A DNA stretch of 64,000 bases, from NCBI GenBank assembly GCA_947652605.1, contig OX393579.1:6324001-6388000 (forward strand), given 5' to 3'. The stretch comes from Elmis aenea. Its lineage: Eukaryota > Arthropoda > Insecta > Coleoptera > Elmidae. Shown here piece after piece: positions 24,490 to 36,153 of the stretch; the stretch's first letter is position 1, and each line of letters starts with the position of its first letter. The notes beneath the pieces were generated by a model, which was given only the letters and a program-made list of their open reading frames with translations, ran no database searches and had not been told where the DNA came from. The position numbers and the translations under genes are program-made.

Positions 24490-26160
24490 CATTGATTTTC
24501 TTTGTCTTGGTTACATAAAACCCAAGTTATAGATGTACAGAACAATATTTAGACTAACAGTAACCTATAGATGCGAAACGAATTAGAAGTACAGTAGTGC
24601 AATTCCAAAACTATCATCAACACAAGGTGTCAGTGTCCAATTCTTACTATTTGTTTTGCTTATTCTCTACACTGTGCTGCAGAGATATTGTTGAAAATGA
24701 CAAAAAGACTTGCGACTAACTATTCCCAATGATATTTTTGAATAACGTGGCAATTCATTCCTAGCACTTGTGAGAATAATGCCTTCAAAATCTGAAATCT
24801 GATAGATTTCTACACCCAAAAATTTGGATTGGGTATACTTAAACCGTTTCATCATGAAACTAACATAAACGGAAAAAGCCACTTTGAGATTTATTTAATT
24901 ACAATGCTCAAACAGTCTTTGAAATTTTAAAACAATAAAATGAGGCAAAATATAACATTTTTCAAGCTGATTGCCAAACAAAACTTACATGGCTTCTACA
25001 TGTAACAAACGCCATTTAATGAGGTGCAAAAAAGGCTACAAAAAGTGAACTTGGTTGAGATATTTATTTGGGTTTGAGTTCTTAAAGGAAATGCATATCT
25101 GAGGTCTCACTAATTTTACAATCATTGGAAAAAACGAAGGTTAAGTTTTGCATTGTCTTGTAAAACTGGGTGCATCTTGTGACACCTTTTACTATATACG
25201 ATATATGAATCGGTTTTGTTTCTATAAAACAGTCGCTGCCAATGACACTGCCTACACATAGAGATCATAAGACTTAAGATTTTAGGTTATTATTAAACCT
25301 TGATATGTACTATTCTGATAAGTTTCTCTAGCGTTTTCACTTACTTCCTCGATGTATGAATAATCCTAATAGACGAGGAAGTAAGTAAAGATGCTTAAAA
25401 TGTAGGTTAAGGTTGTCTGTGATTAATAAATTGTGAAAACCTGTTTGGTAAAATAAGTAAACTGATTGGGTAAACAAACTGCTTCCAACAAATGTACGTT
25501 ACATTTAAGAGCAGCAAGACAAGTGATTAATATCCTATGACACATTATTTTGTAGCCGAATATGGTGCACACTAATTGTTTTCTAAAACAGACCCGTTAA
25601 ATATTGTTCTTAAGAAATGTTTTCATTACAAATAGCCACAAGTTGTTTCTATTTTTGTTCTTTTTTAATGTACTTACTCTAACGAAATTAATTATCATGT
25701 CTGCAAAAATATTTGGTCACGGGACTTTTAAGATTCGCAGAGATTTATGTCATGGCATAGAATCGAAAATTGACATTTGGTTATCGATGAACGAAATTTC
25801 GGGAATCGAAAACCATAATTAGATATGGTCGAAGGTTGCCGGAAATAGCATGTAATTTGAGTTCAGTAATGACATTTAAAAAATGTACGTCTTTTGTTTA
25901 TAGTTTTGAATTGAAGACAACTGTTTTTCTAAGATATTTAAAATATTGTTATAACAATATATTATCTTTTAATGTTCCAAAATGATTAAACCATCAAAAA
26001 CTTCTTTTTTGGATCATTTCTGATTTTTATTTAACATCATCATCCCGTTTTGGGCCTTATTTTGGGCCTGTTACATTTTTTTATCTGATAGCCTTATTTA
26101 AATAATGATCTTAAAAATCCAATTTTACTGCTTTGTACTCTATTTTCAATTTTTTTTTGA
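24490..26160. other. AT-rich DNA with one small hairpin
   Basis: Only the stem-loop at 25339-25386 stands out. No coding block recognised. Confidence 0.4.
25339..25386. repeat. 13-bp perfect stem with 22-base loop
   Basis: ACTTACTTCCTCG (25339-25351) is perfectly inverted as CGAGGAAGTAAGT (25374-25386). It is not followed by a T-run, and the stem is too short for a typical microRNA precursor. Function unknown. Confidence 0.6.
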
Positions 26161-26169
26161 TACAGGTCA

Positions 26170-26418
26170 GGTTTCACTGCCACACAGTAGTGTTGGAGTA
26201 GGCAAGACCTTATAAAATTTCATTATAGTGTTTTTCTACATTTTTTTCTTTAGTGTTCCTCTAATTGTTTCATTGATATGTTTTTATTTGTTTATTTTAT
26301 TTTCCGTTGCAACATCTTTGTATGGGGCATTGTGGAAGTTCAGGAATTTAAATTTATTAACTTGTTCTAGCGGCTTATTCCTCAGTATTATTTTTGATCT
26401 TATTTCTTTAACTGCCAT
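26170..26418 (-). pseudogene. LINE reverse-transcriptase C-terminal fragment
   Basis: A single minus-strand frame, interrupted by two in-frame stops and ended by a third, reads LRNKPLEQVNKFKFLNFH, KDVATENKIN, KHINETIRGTLK and KFYKVLPTPTLLCGSET. These correspond to the post-palm block of insect LINEs (IEQVxxFxYLG, then KI.KF..I..TIxRTLK, then LKFYKVxAxPTLLYGSEXW). The third stop replaces the Trp after GSET. The catalytic motifs are missing. Clade not resolved. Confidence 0.82.
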
Positions 26419-26424
26419 CGTTTT

Positions 26425-27530
26425 TTCCAAAATATATTGCTAGATTATACTTGTAGAAGGTTTGCTAGTTTATCTAATCTCAGCACATAAGCGTCCGCAA
26501 AAAAATTAACAGGGGGGGGGATTTGTGTTGCAATCATAAAAATCCGACCTTTCTAAAGATTACCTAAGGTTTTAATTTTACGATTATAATAAGTAAATTT
26601 TTTTACTCGATCCCAGGGAGTGCAAGTGCCCCATCTGCACCCCCCCATCTCACAGCAGAAAAATAGTTTCGCGAAACTTTGTAACGATAAATACAGCTCT
26701 GTTGCAGTTATGTGTAAAATTTTTCATTATGCTTATCTACTTCCTCAGAGCATCGTCTACATAAATATTAAACAAAATGGGAATTGGATGTTATTATTAA
26801 TTAAAACAGCTTACATCTACTTAAGTCAACGTAGTCTGGTTTTAAGTTGATAAACAAGCAAGATATTCATTTTTTATTAAAAAGTTGTTCTATAATGACC
26901 ATATTTGCGAAATCTTATGCAAACTCCACCAATGTTAGAAAGTATGAATTAGTTATAAAATTGCAATATTTTAACACTTTTTTACGGTAACAGATAACTC
27001 GCTTGAAGAAAAAATGTAATAATTCTGAAATTATTCACATACATATTCAAAAAACGAATATTACGAAAGCATGATCTTGTTGTTACACATAAATATAAAA
27101 TGTAGGTGTTCAAGCCTTGTGCATTCATATAACTATAAGAAATGTAATAACGATAAAAAAATATTTAGACTTTACGCTGTTATTTTAAAATGAAAAGTAA
27201 ATATTTAAATTAATTTAGAAGCATACTATTATGTATAAACTAAGGCTCTAAGACTTGATATACAAAAAATTAAAATAGTGTTGTACAATTTGAAAATTTT
27301 GAGGAGTTGTTATTGGGTAAAGCAAAACACTTTGTCCATAGATCAGTGAGTAATTGTTTAGGTCAATATTGGTATTTAAGGCTTATATGCAAAATAAGTT
27401 GTTATAAAGAACTACAAATTTATCTCTAGTTTTGATTTTAAAATTCTGCACACAATATTTTGTGAATACAAATTTTCAATAAAATATTTCGACCAGAACT
27501 ATCTTAGATGATCTAAGCACTACAGTTTTA
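26425..27530. other. AT-rich DNA, short G and C runs
   Basis: A run of Gs at about 26511-26520 and a run of Cs at about 26640-26646 lie near each other; no gene or element end was recognised. Confidence 0.4.
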
Positions 27531-27534
27531 AGTA

Positions 27535-28470
27535 GAGTAAAGTGCCTTAATATAGAATATTCTTTTGTATTCGGCAATAATATTCACATTTATTCAACAA
27601 AATTTTGCAAAACAAATTATAAGGAATTTGTAATGAATACGCAACACATTACTCGAATTCTGGTACGATATTACGGTAGATATTTCTTATATAGCTATTT
27701 TTTTTAAATGTTACTACTATTCCATATTAAGCTCTTGGGGAACCTAATATGGAATACTAGGGGTTCTTAATATGGAATATAGAATTATATAGGAAATATA
27801 CATTAAAATAAACAACTGCTCATGGATTAATCTTTTATTTCTTTCTGATTTGCATTATTACTTAAACCAAACCAAAACTCTGTTATTTATGTAAATTAAA
27901 TTATAATTCAAGTGTCGTTCGAACTAAATGTTGATAACTTATTTATTTTTTATAGGTAGGACTATAGAATTGTTTTTTTTTGGGTATTTTGCACATTTTT
28001 CGTCTGCCCATTTCTGACACTTTTGACACTGAACCCATATTGATGTACTTAGTGACCATAATCATACTCATTATAAGGCACCTCTGTGTATTCCATATTA
28101 GGTATCGATGTGACATTTCAAAAATCGGTATATGTAAAACATGAAATGGTCCCAATCAAAATTTTGGTCTATTTAATTGAAATGTAAAGGTTCATGCTAA
28201 ATAAACATGCAATAAAATATTTTATATCATTTACCCTAGCATATAATATTTTGAACTGAGAGATTTAGCCTTAAAACTCAGTAGCACGTCAAAAATATAT
28301 TTGAAACTGTTATGTAATCTAGTGAATATTTTTTAACTATTTTACATTTGCGAATGTGTGATCAATGTACAAATAGGTACATATACTTTTCAACAGATAT
28401 CGCTTATTCATTGTCATAAAACTGATATATTCCATAATAGGTAAATGTTTCATATTAGGGCACTTTACTC
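27535..28470. mobile_element. 936-bp DNA element with GAGTAAAGTGCC ends
   Basis: It begins GAGTAAAGTGCCTTAATAT and ends, inverted, GAGTAAAGTGCCCTAATATG, flanked by TA on both sides (27533-27534, 28471-28472). CCTAATATGGAATA or variants recur at 27547, 27721 (inverted), 27746, 27768, 28085 (inverted), 28427 (inverted) and 28451 (inverted). End sequence, TA duplication and iterated subterminal motif parallel the pogo-like element at 58039. A 70-codon minus frame inside (27943-28155) is not recognisable. Probably a non-autonomous Tc1/mariner/pogo-group element; superfamily inferred. Confidence 0.75.
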
Positions 28471-28519
28471 TACTATTGTAACATAACCAATGTAACAAAA
28501 AAATTGTGCTACTACTGTA

Positions 28520-29132
28520 CAGGGTGGCCTATTTTCGATGCCCATACAGGGTATCTCGGTTATTATCAGAGATAGAAAAAACTAAGTGGGTAGTCTCGAT
28601 TTCTTTTATCGAGAGGAATTCATTGCCGTAAACAGATTTTTGATATCTATTTTAATTTTTGAAATATAGCCCAAAACCGATTTTTGCAATTTTCAAAAAT
28701 GTTAAATATCTCGCTTAAACGAAAGGATAGAGAAAAACTTTAAGGGCGTTTTTTGCATGGTTTTTTGTCCTTAATAAGATAGCAATATTCATTTTGTTAA
28801 CTCATATAAATATTGATATACCTGACGTTCTTATTTTAAATGGCAATCATAGTAAAAAAAGGTTGAATATCGCTATATTATTAAGGACAAAAAACTATGC
28901 AAAAAATGTTTTAAAAGTTTTTCTCTATTTTTTCGTTTAAGCGAGATATTTAACATTATTGAAAATTGCAAAAATCGGTTTTGGGCTATATTTAGAAAAT
29001 TTAAAAAGATATCAAAAATCTGTTTACGGCAATAAATTCCTGTCGAAAAAAAAGATCGAGACCACGTACTTAGTTTTTTTTCTATCTCTTATAATAACCG
29101 AAATATCCTGTATTCGAAAATAGGCCACCCTG
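28520..29132. mobile_element. 613-bp foldback element, almost fully palindromic
   Basis: Ends CAGGGTGGCCTATTTTCGA and its inverse lie between TA dinucleotides. The arms, each about 280 bases, remain alike to the centre: GTATCTCGGTTATTATNAGA, GTAAACAGATTTTTGATATC, AAACCGATTTTTGCAATTTT and TTAAATATCTCGCTTAAACG all recur inverted. The central loop is around 28800-28860. It belongs to the CAGGGTGG/ATCTCGGTTA repeat family also seen at 9290 and 35353. Non-coding. Confidence 0.88.
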
Positions 29133-29139
29133 TATAATA

Positions 29140-30550
29140 GGGATTTAATTCTAGCAAAACTAGTTGGGTTTTCTGTTCAAAATAATTACCAGAGTTAAAC
29201 ACTTTGTTTCATAATAGGAAAACTGAAACGTGGTTCATTTATTTTATTACATTACTTAGTATAAACTGGGCTCTAATTGGCTTTATATGTCAAACCAATA
29301 TTTACATGCCATTTCCATCAACGGATTCGATTTTCACAAACATTTTCTTGTCATACTTCTATAAATAATGAGCCATTTGCTTACTTAAATCATTAAATTA
29401 CAGGTTTTAAAACTTCCCACATGAGTACTCAGTATTATATAACCACTAGTTATTCTGATTATTCAAAGACAAATAAAAATATTTCATAGAATTTATCGTG
29501 AGGCTTTCTCCAATAACTCACAAATATCTTTAAATATATAAACTTTTCTTAACAGAACGTTAAGGTTTAAGATGCACACTCGAAGACGGAAATTGTTGCT
29601 AATTGTAGATATTTCAGTTAATTCAAATGCGTTTTTGTGACATTTACTTACTTAACATCAATAATAAATATCATTGGGTAATTATTCACTATACATCGGG
29701 GTATTATCCTATTGCAAATGCCGAGAAATACGATTTTTATTAAGTTGGGCAATTGTTAATCGTCCCATTTTCATTATTGAGGTGTAAATAACGCAAGATG
29801 ACGACACAATCGTACCTCAAACTTGCACAATGTGTTAAAAAGTACTGTTTATTGAGCCATGCCAGTGTTGTCAAGACAATTAACGCGCTTTTAGATCTTT
29901 TAAAGTTATCCATATCTTTCAATAACAACGATTATGTTACATGATGGCAAATTGATGTTATAAAGATGTAACCTAGCCATGACATGACAATTTTGACGGT
30001 TATTGTATTCCAACGCCTTCACTAAAAATCGGTGACGCAGCATAACAATGCAATTGTTTAAATATTGCTACTGTATTTCAAATTAGTTTGTTTATTTAAC
30101 TTTCTTTTACAGTAGCGCAAGGTTTTTTAAGTAGCTCAGAATATTATTTGTTCTTAATTTAAGTGATTTTAATCATAAATATTATATAGTTTTATTTGAG
30201 CTTAAATGAAGATGTGCTTAAATATGAACCCATAAGCAAAACCAATTTATAATTCTTTAATATATCTGCAAAATGTGAATAAGTTTTGTTAAAGCATTCT
30301 TATTTTACTATTAATGAAAAGTCTTTTTTGTAGAATAATTAGATCAGTTTAATTTTTTTTTATTATACCATGTAAGTTACAATCTGTTCATAAAATGAAA
30401 AATAAGTATATGTTTAAAAAAAGGTAAAAGGAAGATGAAAAATGACATGTAGAGAATTCTCCATCGAGTATTCTGTCTCTCTTTACGTCAAACAAAAATT
30501 TAATAAGAAGATAGAATATAAAACTATACAGTTAGTTCGTGTCATGTAAA
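29140..30550. other. AT-rich DNA, no feature seen
   Basis: No coding block or element ends recognised. Confidence 0.4.
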
Positions 30551-30559
30551 TTTTGTAAG

Positions 30560-31150
30560 AAGATTTGACGGTCTATATCGTCTATATCACCAGTAGATTT
30601 CTTGCTAGTTTATTTGGGTGCACTTCAATTCTGTTTTGATATTTAATGTAAAAATTTTTGATTTCTTCATGCACCGAGTTTAATTAAAGGTCGCTTTGTA
30701 TTACGAAATTTGGTACATACCTGGGGGATCAGCAATGATTCGTAAAGCTTTATTTTGAAATCTCTAGATTATTTCAATACTTGACGTACCAGCACTTCCC
30801 CATAGCTGGATGCCATAGATCCAGATAGTTTTCAATATGGCCTTGTATATGAGGAGCTTGCTTCCTATAGACAATTGTGATTTTATCATCCAGTTGAGTA
30901 AAGTTTGGCGTCAAGCTGTTTCCTCTTGGCCCAAATGTGTTTGTGCTAGGGCAGTCTCCTGTCAATATGCATACCCAGGTATTTCGCTTCGTTTGCGTGT
31001 GGAAGTTGACGGTCGTTTAATGTTACCGTCGGGCAGGTCTCTCTCCTAAGAGAAAATGTGCTGATTTAATTTCGTTTGCCTTGACTCACCATCTTTTCAG
31101 CCAGTTTCTTAAATGTTGTTCTTTCGCCAGTAGCTTTCAAGCGTGCAGGC
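30560..31150 (-). pseudogene. Jockey-type LINE, reverse-transcriptase C-terminal region
   Basis: Reading the minus strand from about 31150: LRNWLKRWxVKANEIKSAHF, TCPTVTLNDRQLPHANEAKY then LGMHIDRRLP, HIWAKRKQLDAKLY, LSGSMASSYG (the IWTYGIQLWG place), RFQNKALRIIADPP, VPNFVIQSDL, and VHEEIKNFYIKYQNRIEVHP with NKLARNLL. This is the ordered block series downstream of the YADD site in Jockey elements. Several frameshifts and stops separate the blocks. The catalytic palm and endonuclease are absent, consistent with 5' truncation. It ends near 30560 without a clear poly-A. Confidence 0.88.
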
Positions 31151-31159
31151 GTTCAATTT

Positions 31160-31812
31160 AAAGTCGAAACACAAAAAATGCCTTTTAGTATCTTAAACAC
31201 AGTTTTTTTATCGATAATTTGTAAGACAATGAAAAATGTATTGTTTAAGAATTAGTTTTTTCCAGAGAAGCATACGGTTTTGCTAAAATCCAAAACAAAA
31301 CAACTTATGAATAAATTTTGCAAATCAGTAGGTACCATAAAACCGTAAATAAATGTTTTAAATAATTTCAAGGTTCCAATTATGAAAGGAAAATGAAATT
31401 TGCTGAATGGCAAGATATATTTTATTAATAAATCTAGAGCAGGTATGTTAAGCAGATTAAAAATGTGGCAAAAAACTTTATTCACAAAAAATTGCATCCT
31501 GATTTTATTTATAGGTTATTAGAGAAAACCTCTATTGATTTAAACAAAATTTGATTTAAAAATTAATGATCATGCTTGTAAATAGCTAAGTTTATATAAA
31601 AAAATTAAAATCGCGCCACTTGAGCATAAAGGCAATCCGATTAATATAATAGGTATAAGAAAAATTTACAATGAAAATATAAAATATGATAATATAGTTA
31701 TATGACATTATTTAAATTTTGGAAAACTGGTTTTTCTATGTATATTAATTGTCCATTAAAAACTGGACAAACCCCAAGATGTTTCAGTAAATATTGAAAT
31801 GTAATTGATTAT
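31160..31812. other. AT-rich DNA, no feature seen
   Basis: Only short random frames. The 3' end of the next LINE begins near 31817. Confidence 0.4.
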
Positions 31813-31816
31813 TAAT

Positions 31817-32281
31817 TTAAAATTTTGAGCCAAAAATTATGTTTATATAAATCGGTTCTGTAGCGTCTATCGGTGCTGTCCGATCCTCAGACTGTTTGTT
31901 CCTCCACCCATTTTTATCCTGCCACAAGTCTTCTTGCAGATTTCTTTTGCTCATAGCTATCTGAATGCCCTCGTTCCACGTCTTCCTGGGTCTGCCTCGT
32001 TTTCTCCTTTCAGGAGGGATCCAGTCAAGCGTTACTTTTGGCAATCGTTGGTCTGCCATCCTTCTTACATGTCCGTACCAAATTAGTTGTCATCTTTCTG
32101 CTTCTTGTATTGTAGTTTCCCTCAGCCCGATTAATTCTTTAATTGTTGTGTTCTGTACTCTATCTAGACCAGACATACTACACGATCTTCTTAGGGCATC
32201 CATTTCCAGAGCTACCTACCTTTTTTTATTTGCTTCTGTCCACCTCCATGCTTCTGCTCCATACAATACTATACTTTTAAT
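31817..32281 (-). pseudogene. LINE C-terminal part, downstream half of a split copy
   Basis: Minus-strand reading: YGAEAWRWTEANKKR, then LEMDALRRSCSMSGLDRVQN, TTIKELIGLRETTIQEAE, LIWYGHVRRMADQRLPKVTL and PPERRKRGRPRKTWNEGI. These are the LYGAExW, LRRSxxxxRxDRxRN, WYGHVxRM and KRGRPRKTW blocks of insect LINEs. A stop follows NKKR and another follows QEAER. The copy is continuous with 33511-34225 once the insertion at 32282-33502 is removed: the sequence reads KYNIYNTVIKS then IVLYGAEAW across the junction. Confidence 0.9.
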
Positions 32282-33502
32282 CAGGGTGGATAAAAATCAA
32301 GATTTTTTTTAAAAAAATCAAAAAAAATCTATTTATTTGATTTAAATCAGATTTTTTTGATTTAAATCAAATTTTTTTGATTTAAATCAAATGTACCATA
32401 TTAAAGAATTTAGTGACATATTCACATGCTATTTCTGTTTTGTGCTAATACATTTAATAATCAATATATTTAATTCATTGGTGAATTTTTGTCAAAATGA
32501 AAAATTGAATAAATATAATGATTAAGAATTTTGAAAAAATCAGTGCTAAATGGTGATGTTCAATTAATTATATGCAGGGTGAGTCATTAGTGCGGGATCG
32601 GTCGATTGTGGCTAAACGGCTTGAGATACGAAGTTGATTCAAATGCTATTTTATACAGTTTTTTCTAAAAACAATAAAAATATTTTCAAATATACAGGGT
32701 GAATCACCTTTCTGGAACTAATAGCAACTTTTTTATTTCAATTTCAACACCCAATTTTTTATTTAATATTTTTGACCGCCTTAATTTTAGCTTTGCATCA
32801 ATATAAAATACTACAGGTTTTTATACGGCGTTGTAAAAAAAAATTTTTTCTAAATTATTTAAGGTTTTAAGTCTTTATTTAAAAAATTCTCCTGAAGTTA
32901 TTTTGAAATACAGTGTTGTAATTTGGTATGAACAAGCAGAAAAAAAATTCTCTGTTCGCTCGATATGAAAAAATTTGAATCACACATACAGGGGATTTAT
33001 AAATAGGTGGCAACTTCCATGATTTTCAAAAGCTCGTAACCCGATTTTTTCAAATACAAACCCCTGTATTTTTTTATGTCATCGAATTCGTCTTTAAAAG
33101 AGCTTCATATTTTGTTAAGTATGTCCTATACCCAAAACTCATACTTTTCGAGATATTTGACATTTTTTTTTCAAATCGTTATTGAAGCAATAGAGTGCCG
33201 TGGAAATTGAAAAAACTGACTGTTCACTACGCTAACGTCAAAAACTTGTCATTTATATTTTGAATTATTGCATTTCCACAATGAATATTACTTTACAAGA
33301 GCAAATTGATATGGTTTATTCACCATTTCGTGTATTTAATTACTAATAGTAATACGATTTTGTTTTATTATAAATTAATATTATATTGAACTCACATATT
33401 ATAATGTGATTTAAATTGATAATTTTTTTTTTAAAATCACTTGATTTAAATCATGATTTAAATCGTGATTTAAATCAATTGATTTAAATCTGCTCAACCC
33501 TG
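32282..33502. mobile_element. hAT-type MITE built of GATTTAAATC units, inserted in a LINE
   Basis: The ends are CAGGGTGGATAAAAATC and, inverted, CAGGGTTGAGCAGATTTAAA. Exact 8-bp duplications CTTTTAAT flank it at 32274-32281 and 33503-33510, the hAT signature. Both arms are arrays of GATTTAAATCAA units: three at 32338-32390 and four at 33442-33490. The interior contains a further CAGGGTG-family insertion (32575-33330). No hAT transposase is present. Confidence 0.9.
32575..33330 (+). repeat. Mariner/IS630-like element fragment nested in the hAT MITE
   Basis: CAGGGTGAGTCATTAGTGCG at 32575 is followed 120 bases later by TACAGGGTGAATCACC (32695) and by a 78-bp module 32989-33066 with CAGGGGAT...CCCCTG ends flanked by TA. 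At 33281 a start codon opens MNITLQEQIDMVYS, which resembles the N-terminus of the transposases whose C-terminus is at 63734. Spacing and strings agree with the copies at 42056 and 62927. The right end is missing, so it was truncated or deleted after the start of the transposase. Confidence 0.6.
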
Positions 33503-33510
33503 CTTTTAAT

Positions 33511-34225
33511 AACTGTGTTGTATATGTTGTATTTTCTCTTCTTTGTTATTTCTTTACTCCACCATATTCCGTTTAGCCTTTTAATGGCTCTTCTTCCTTG
33601 TCCTATTCGTTGTCAATTTTTTTTTCATCCTCTCCATAATCTTGAATTTTTACACCCGGGTATTGATAGCCATTGCATTTAGATATTTTTTCTCCTCTTT
33701 CTAATTCTAAGTCCCCGGATTCTTCCCCCATTCCAAGGTATTTAGTTTTTTTCATATTTATTAAAACCCCCGCTTTTTCGTATTATCCTTTAATTTTCCC
33801 TGTCATGTATTGCAGGTCATCCTTATCTTGGGCTATAAGCACCTGATCGTCCGTAAATTGGAGAGTGTATATATTGCTTTCTCCTATATTTATCCCCATG
33901 CTCTAGTATTTTTTTCCATCTTCTCAAGGAGTGTTCAATGTATATTTTAAATAGTGTTGGGAACAAGCAAAATCCTTGTTTTAATCATTTCGATGTATTA
34001 AATCCTTTCGATCCTCCAATTTTAATTTTAATTTTTGTGTCTGTATAGTTTTTGGATGATTTTAGTTACTCTACTACTTATGTTTGTATTTTCTAATGCT
34101 TTCCATAATTTCTGGACATGCACGCTATCGTAGGCTTTTGTGAGTTCTATGTACTTATTTTCTTCTCTATTAATTGTTTTAGACAGAATAAGTTGTCCAT
34201 ACATGAGTGGCCTGCACGAAGCCAA
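33511..34225 (-). pseudogene. LINE reverse-transcriptase domain, upstream half of a split copy
   Basis: Minus-strand blocks are LRAGHSCMDNLFCLKQLIE, then ELTKAYDSVHVQKLWKALEN (RT motif A, normally FxDFEKAYDxV), IYTLQFTDDQVLIAQDKDDL (motif C, FADD with Ala changed to Thr), GKIKG and YEKAGVLINMKKTKYLGMGE, then KCNGYQYPGVKIQDYGEDE. Several stops lie between them, including after RHKN. Motif B is decayed. The 5' part (endonuclease) is missing upstream of about 34225. It joins the half at 31817-32281. Confidence 0.9.
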
Positions 34226-34229
34226 AAAT

Positions 34230-35345
34230 TTACGTCTGAATTTTTTTGCAGAAAAGTGTTGGCAACACTTAAATTTAACATTTATTTAATCTCAAAATAA
34301 TTCCTTGCGTTTTGCATTTTTAGCAAGTTTCAAGCTATGGAATCCTTTGATGATTATCGTCAAGTAGCCAAACTTTGACAACCATTATGCAATAAAATCA
34401 GCATCTACTATCTAAATTAATAATTTGCAATAGACAATCAAACAAATACTTCACAAAAGGTAGTGTTAATTAACAATTATCGCAAGGTACACATAAAAGA
34501 CTTGTAATTTAATGCGTTATTTGTTTGCTAGTTAGCACAAGATTTTATTTACCCAAGTCGAAAAAGGTTTGTTTTAAATTGAAACTAAAAAAGATGGCCT
34601 TGCTTAGTCCCAGAAGAACATTAACACTAATTGCATAATTTCTACTTTCTTCAGGGCAAGTACGTGAGAAAATAAATTACCGAAATAAATGCCTATCCAT
34701 TACCCATAATATAATAGCCACACAGGTTCGGATAAATTACAAACGGCTTTTCAATTCGCTATCGTTTGACGTTAAACATCATCTTCGAAGTGTTATATAA
34801 CGGCATTCTTCCAGGAGGTAAAATTATTCCTTATTAGTAGTTTAATGTCAGGTGTAATTGTAAAAAAGCAATTTGCTAGAATTTGGTTACATAAAATTGG
34901 TACCAGTTGAAGTTTACGTAATCCACGTGCATTTAAAAATGAAGTAATATTCATCAATCGTTAAGGAAACGCACAAGTGTGTGTATTTGTTTCAAACTGA
35001 AAGCAATAGTGTTGTTACAAAACGATTTTAAAGACCTTACGAGACAAACTAGTGTTTGCATTCAAATGGATAATTAATGCACAATAACGATCCGTCATAC
35101 CTTAGAAATTGCCTACCGGGTATGCATTCTTTCCGTGATTCCAAACAGATGGGACACACCTCATTGGCAAGGACTTTTACTGAACAAACGCAGGTTTCCT
35201 AAACCAGTTCGGCAGATGACACTTTCCTTTATTAGAAATAGAGTTATATAAAAACAGTCTTCTCACTGAAAAGAGAAAATTCTTTTGGGGGTACATGAAA
35301 TGAAAACCAGCTGTAAAGATACGAACAGTTGGTAATTTATTTTGA
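34230..35345. other. AT-rich DNA, no feature seen
   Basis: No element ends or coding blocks recognised. Confidence 0.4.
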
Positions 35346-35352
35346 TAATGTA

Positions 35353-35640
35353 CAGGGTGGTCCGAATTTGATGGGATTGCATGGGTATCTCGGTTAATTT
35401 TTAAGATAGAGGAAGGGTTAAATTACCAAAAATGTGCAATTTTTCGGAACAAACTCGGAGCTCAGGGTGTATGGTTCAAAGTGAAAAACATGGGGATCTC
35501 GGAAACCATTAGAGATAGAAGGTTGGTTAAAACAGAGAAGGAGGGGGGCTTTAATGTGCCTACTAAAAATTTAAAGTGAAAGTGACCATTTTTCCTTAAT
35601 TTCCTGAAAAAATCGAAAAATGTAATTATTTTGTTTTCTT
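35353..35640 (+). repeat. CAGGGTGG-family repeat with tandemly doubled end
   Basis: CAGGGTGGTCCGAATTTGAT (35353) leads to GGGTATCTCGGTTAATTTTT and a RAGATAGAR block. A second CAGGGTGTATGGTTC (35464) leads to GGGGATCTCGGAAACCATTA and AGAGATAGAAGGTTGGTTAA. The end unit is therefore present twice about 111 bases apart. The other end of the element was not found. Confidence 0.6.
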
Positions 35641-35800
35641 TTTAAATTTCTTATTATCAACATAAGAAACGTAAAATTTGGGAATCTTCGGTAACACATG
35701 GGCCTTAATCGTCTGCAATAGTCAAAATGAACCTAGACTTCTTAGTTAGTGAGATGCGATAGTCAACTGTTTTATTTCTTACGGGCGCTATATTAAATTT

Positions 35801-36103
35801 TTTTCTACTACCACTTATGTAAATTACTCTTACCGTACAGCTTGCATGCATAGTAAGTCTTACGCACGGTAAGCAAAACGCGCACTTGTCTAGAAATGTC
35901 AAAGTAGGCTTACGTCAAAATTGACAAGACAACGTAATTACATGTGTATATTAGCCAAAAAGCCGTATTATGAGTTCGTAGAAAAAATAAGCTACATAAC
36001 ACGAGTTGTAAGGCACTTACGCACTCGTCGCTACGCGGCTCCGTGCGTAACTTTTCCACTCGTGCGTAATATGCTTCTTACAACTCTTGTTATGTAATAT
36101 ACT
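35801..36103 (+). repeat. CpG-rich palindromic repeat, copy 1
   Basis: Matches 54683-55056 in inverted orientation. The core is a hairpin: CATAACACGAGTTGTAAG (35995-36012) pairs with CTTACAACTCTTGTTATG (36077-36094) around a CpG-rich loop containing GCACTCGTCGCTACGCGGCT. The flank carries CTTACGCACGGTAAGCAAAA. No coding region; class unknown. Confidence 0.75.
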
Positions 36104-36153
36104 ATTGTTATCATTTGAATTATTATAAAATGTTTAAAATGTGTGCAGATATA

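Noticed and set aside
25339..25386. MicroRNA precursor
   Set aside because: A 13-bp stem is too short for a typical precursor and there is no extended pairing outside it.
35705..35902. 65-codon minus frame
   Set aside because: Falls partly in the CpG-rich palindromic repeat; no domain.
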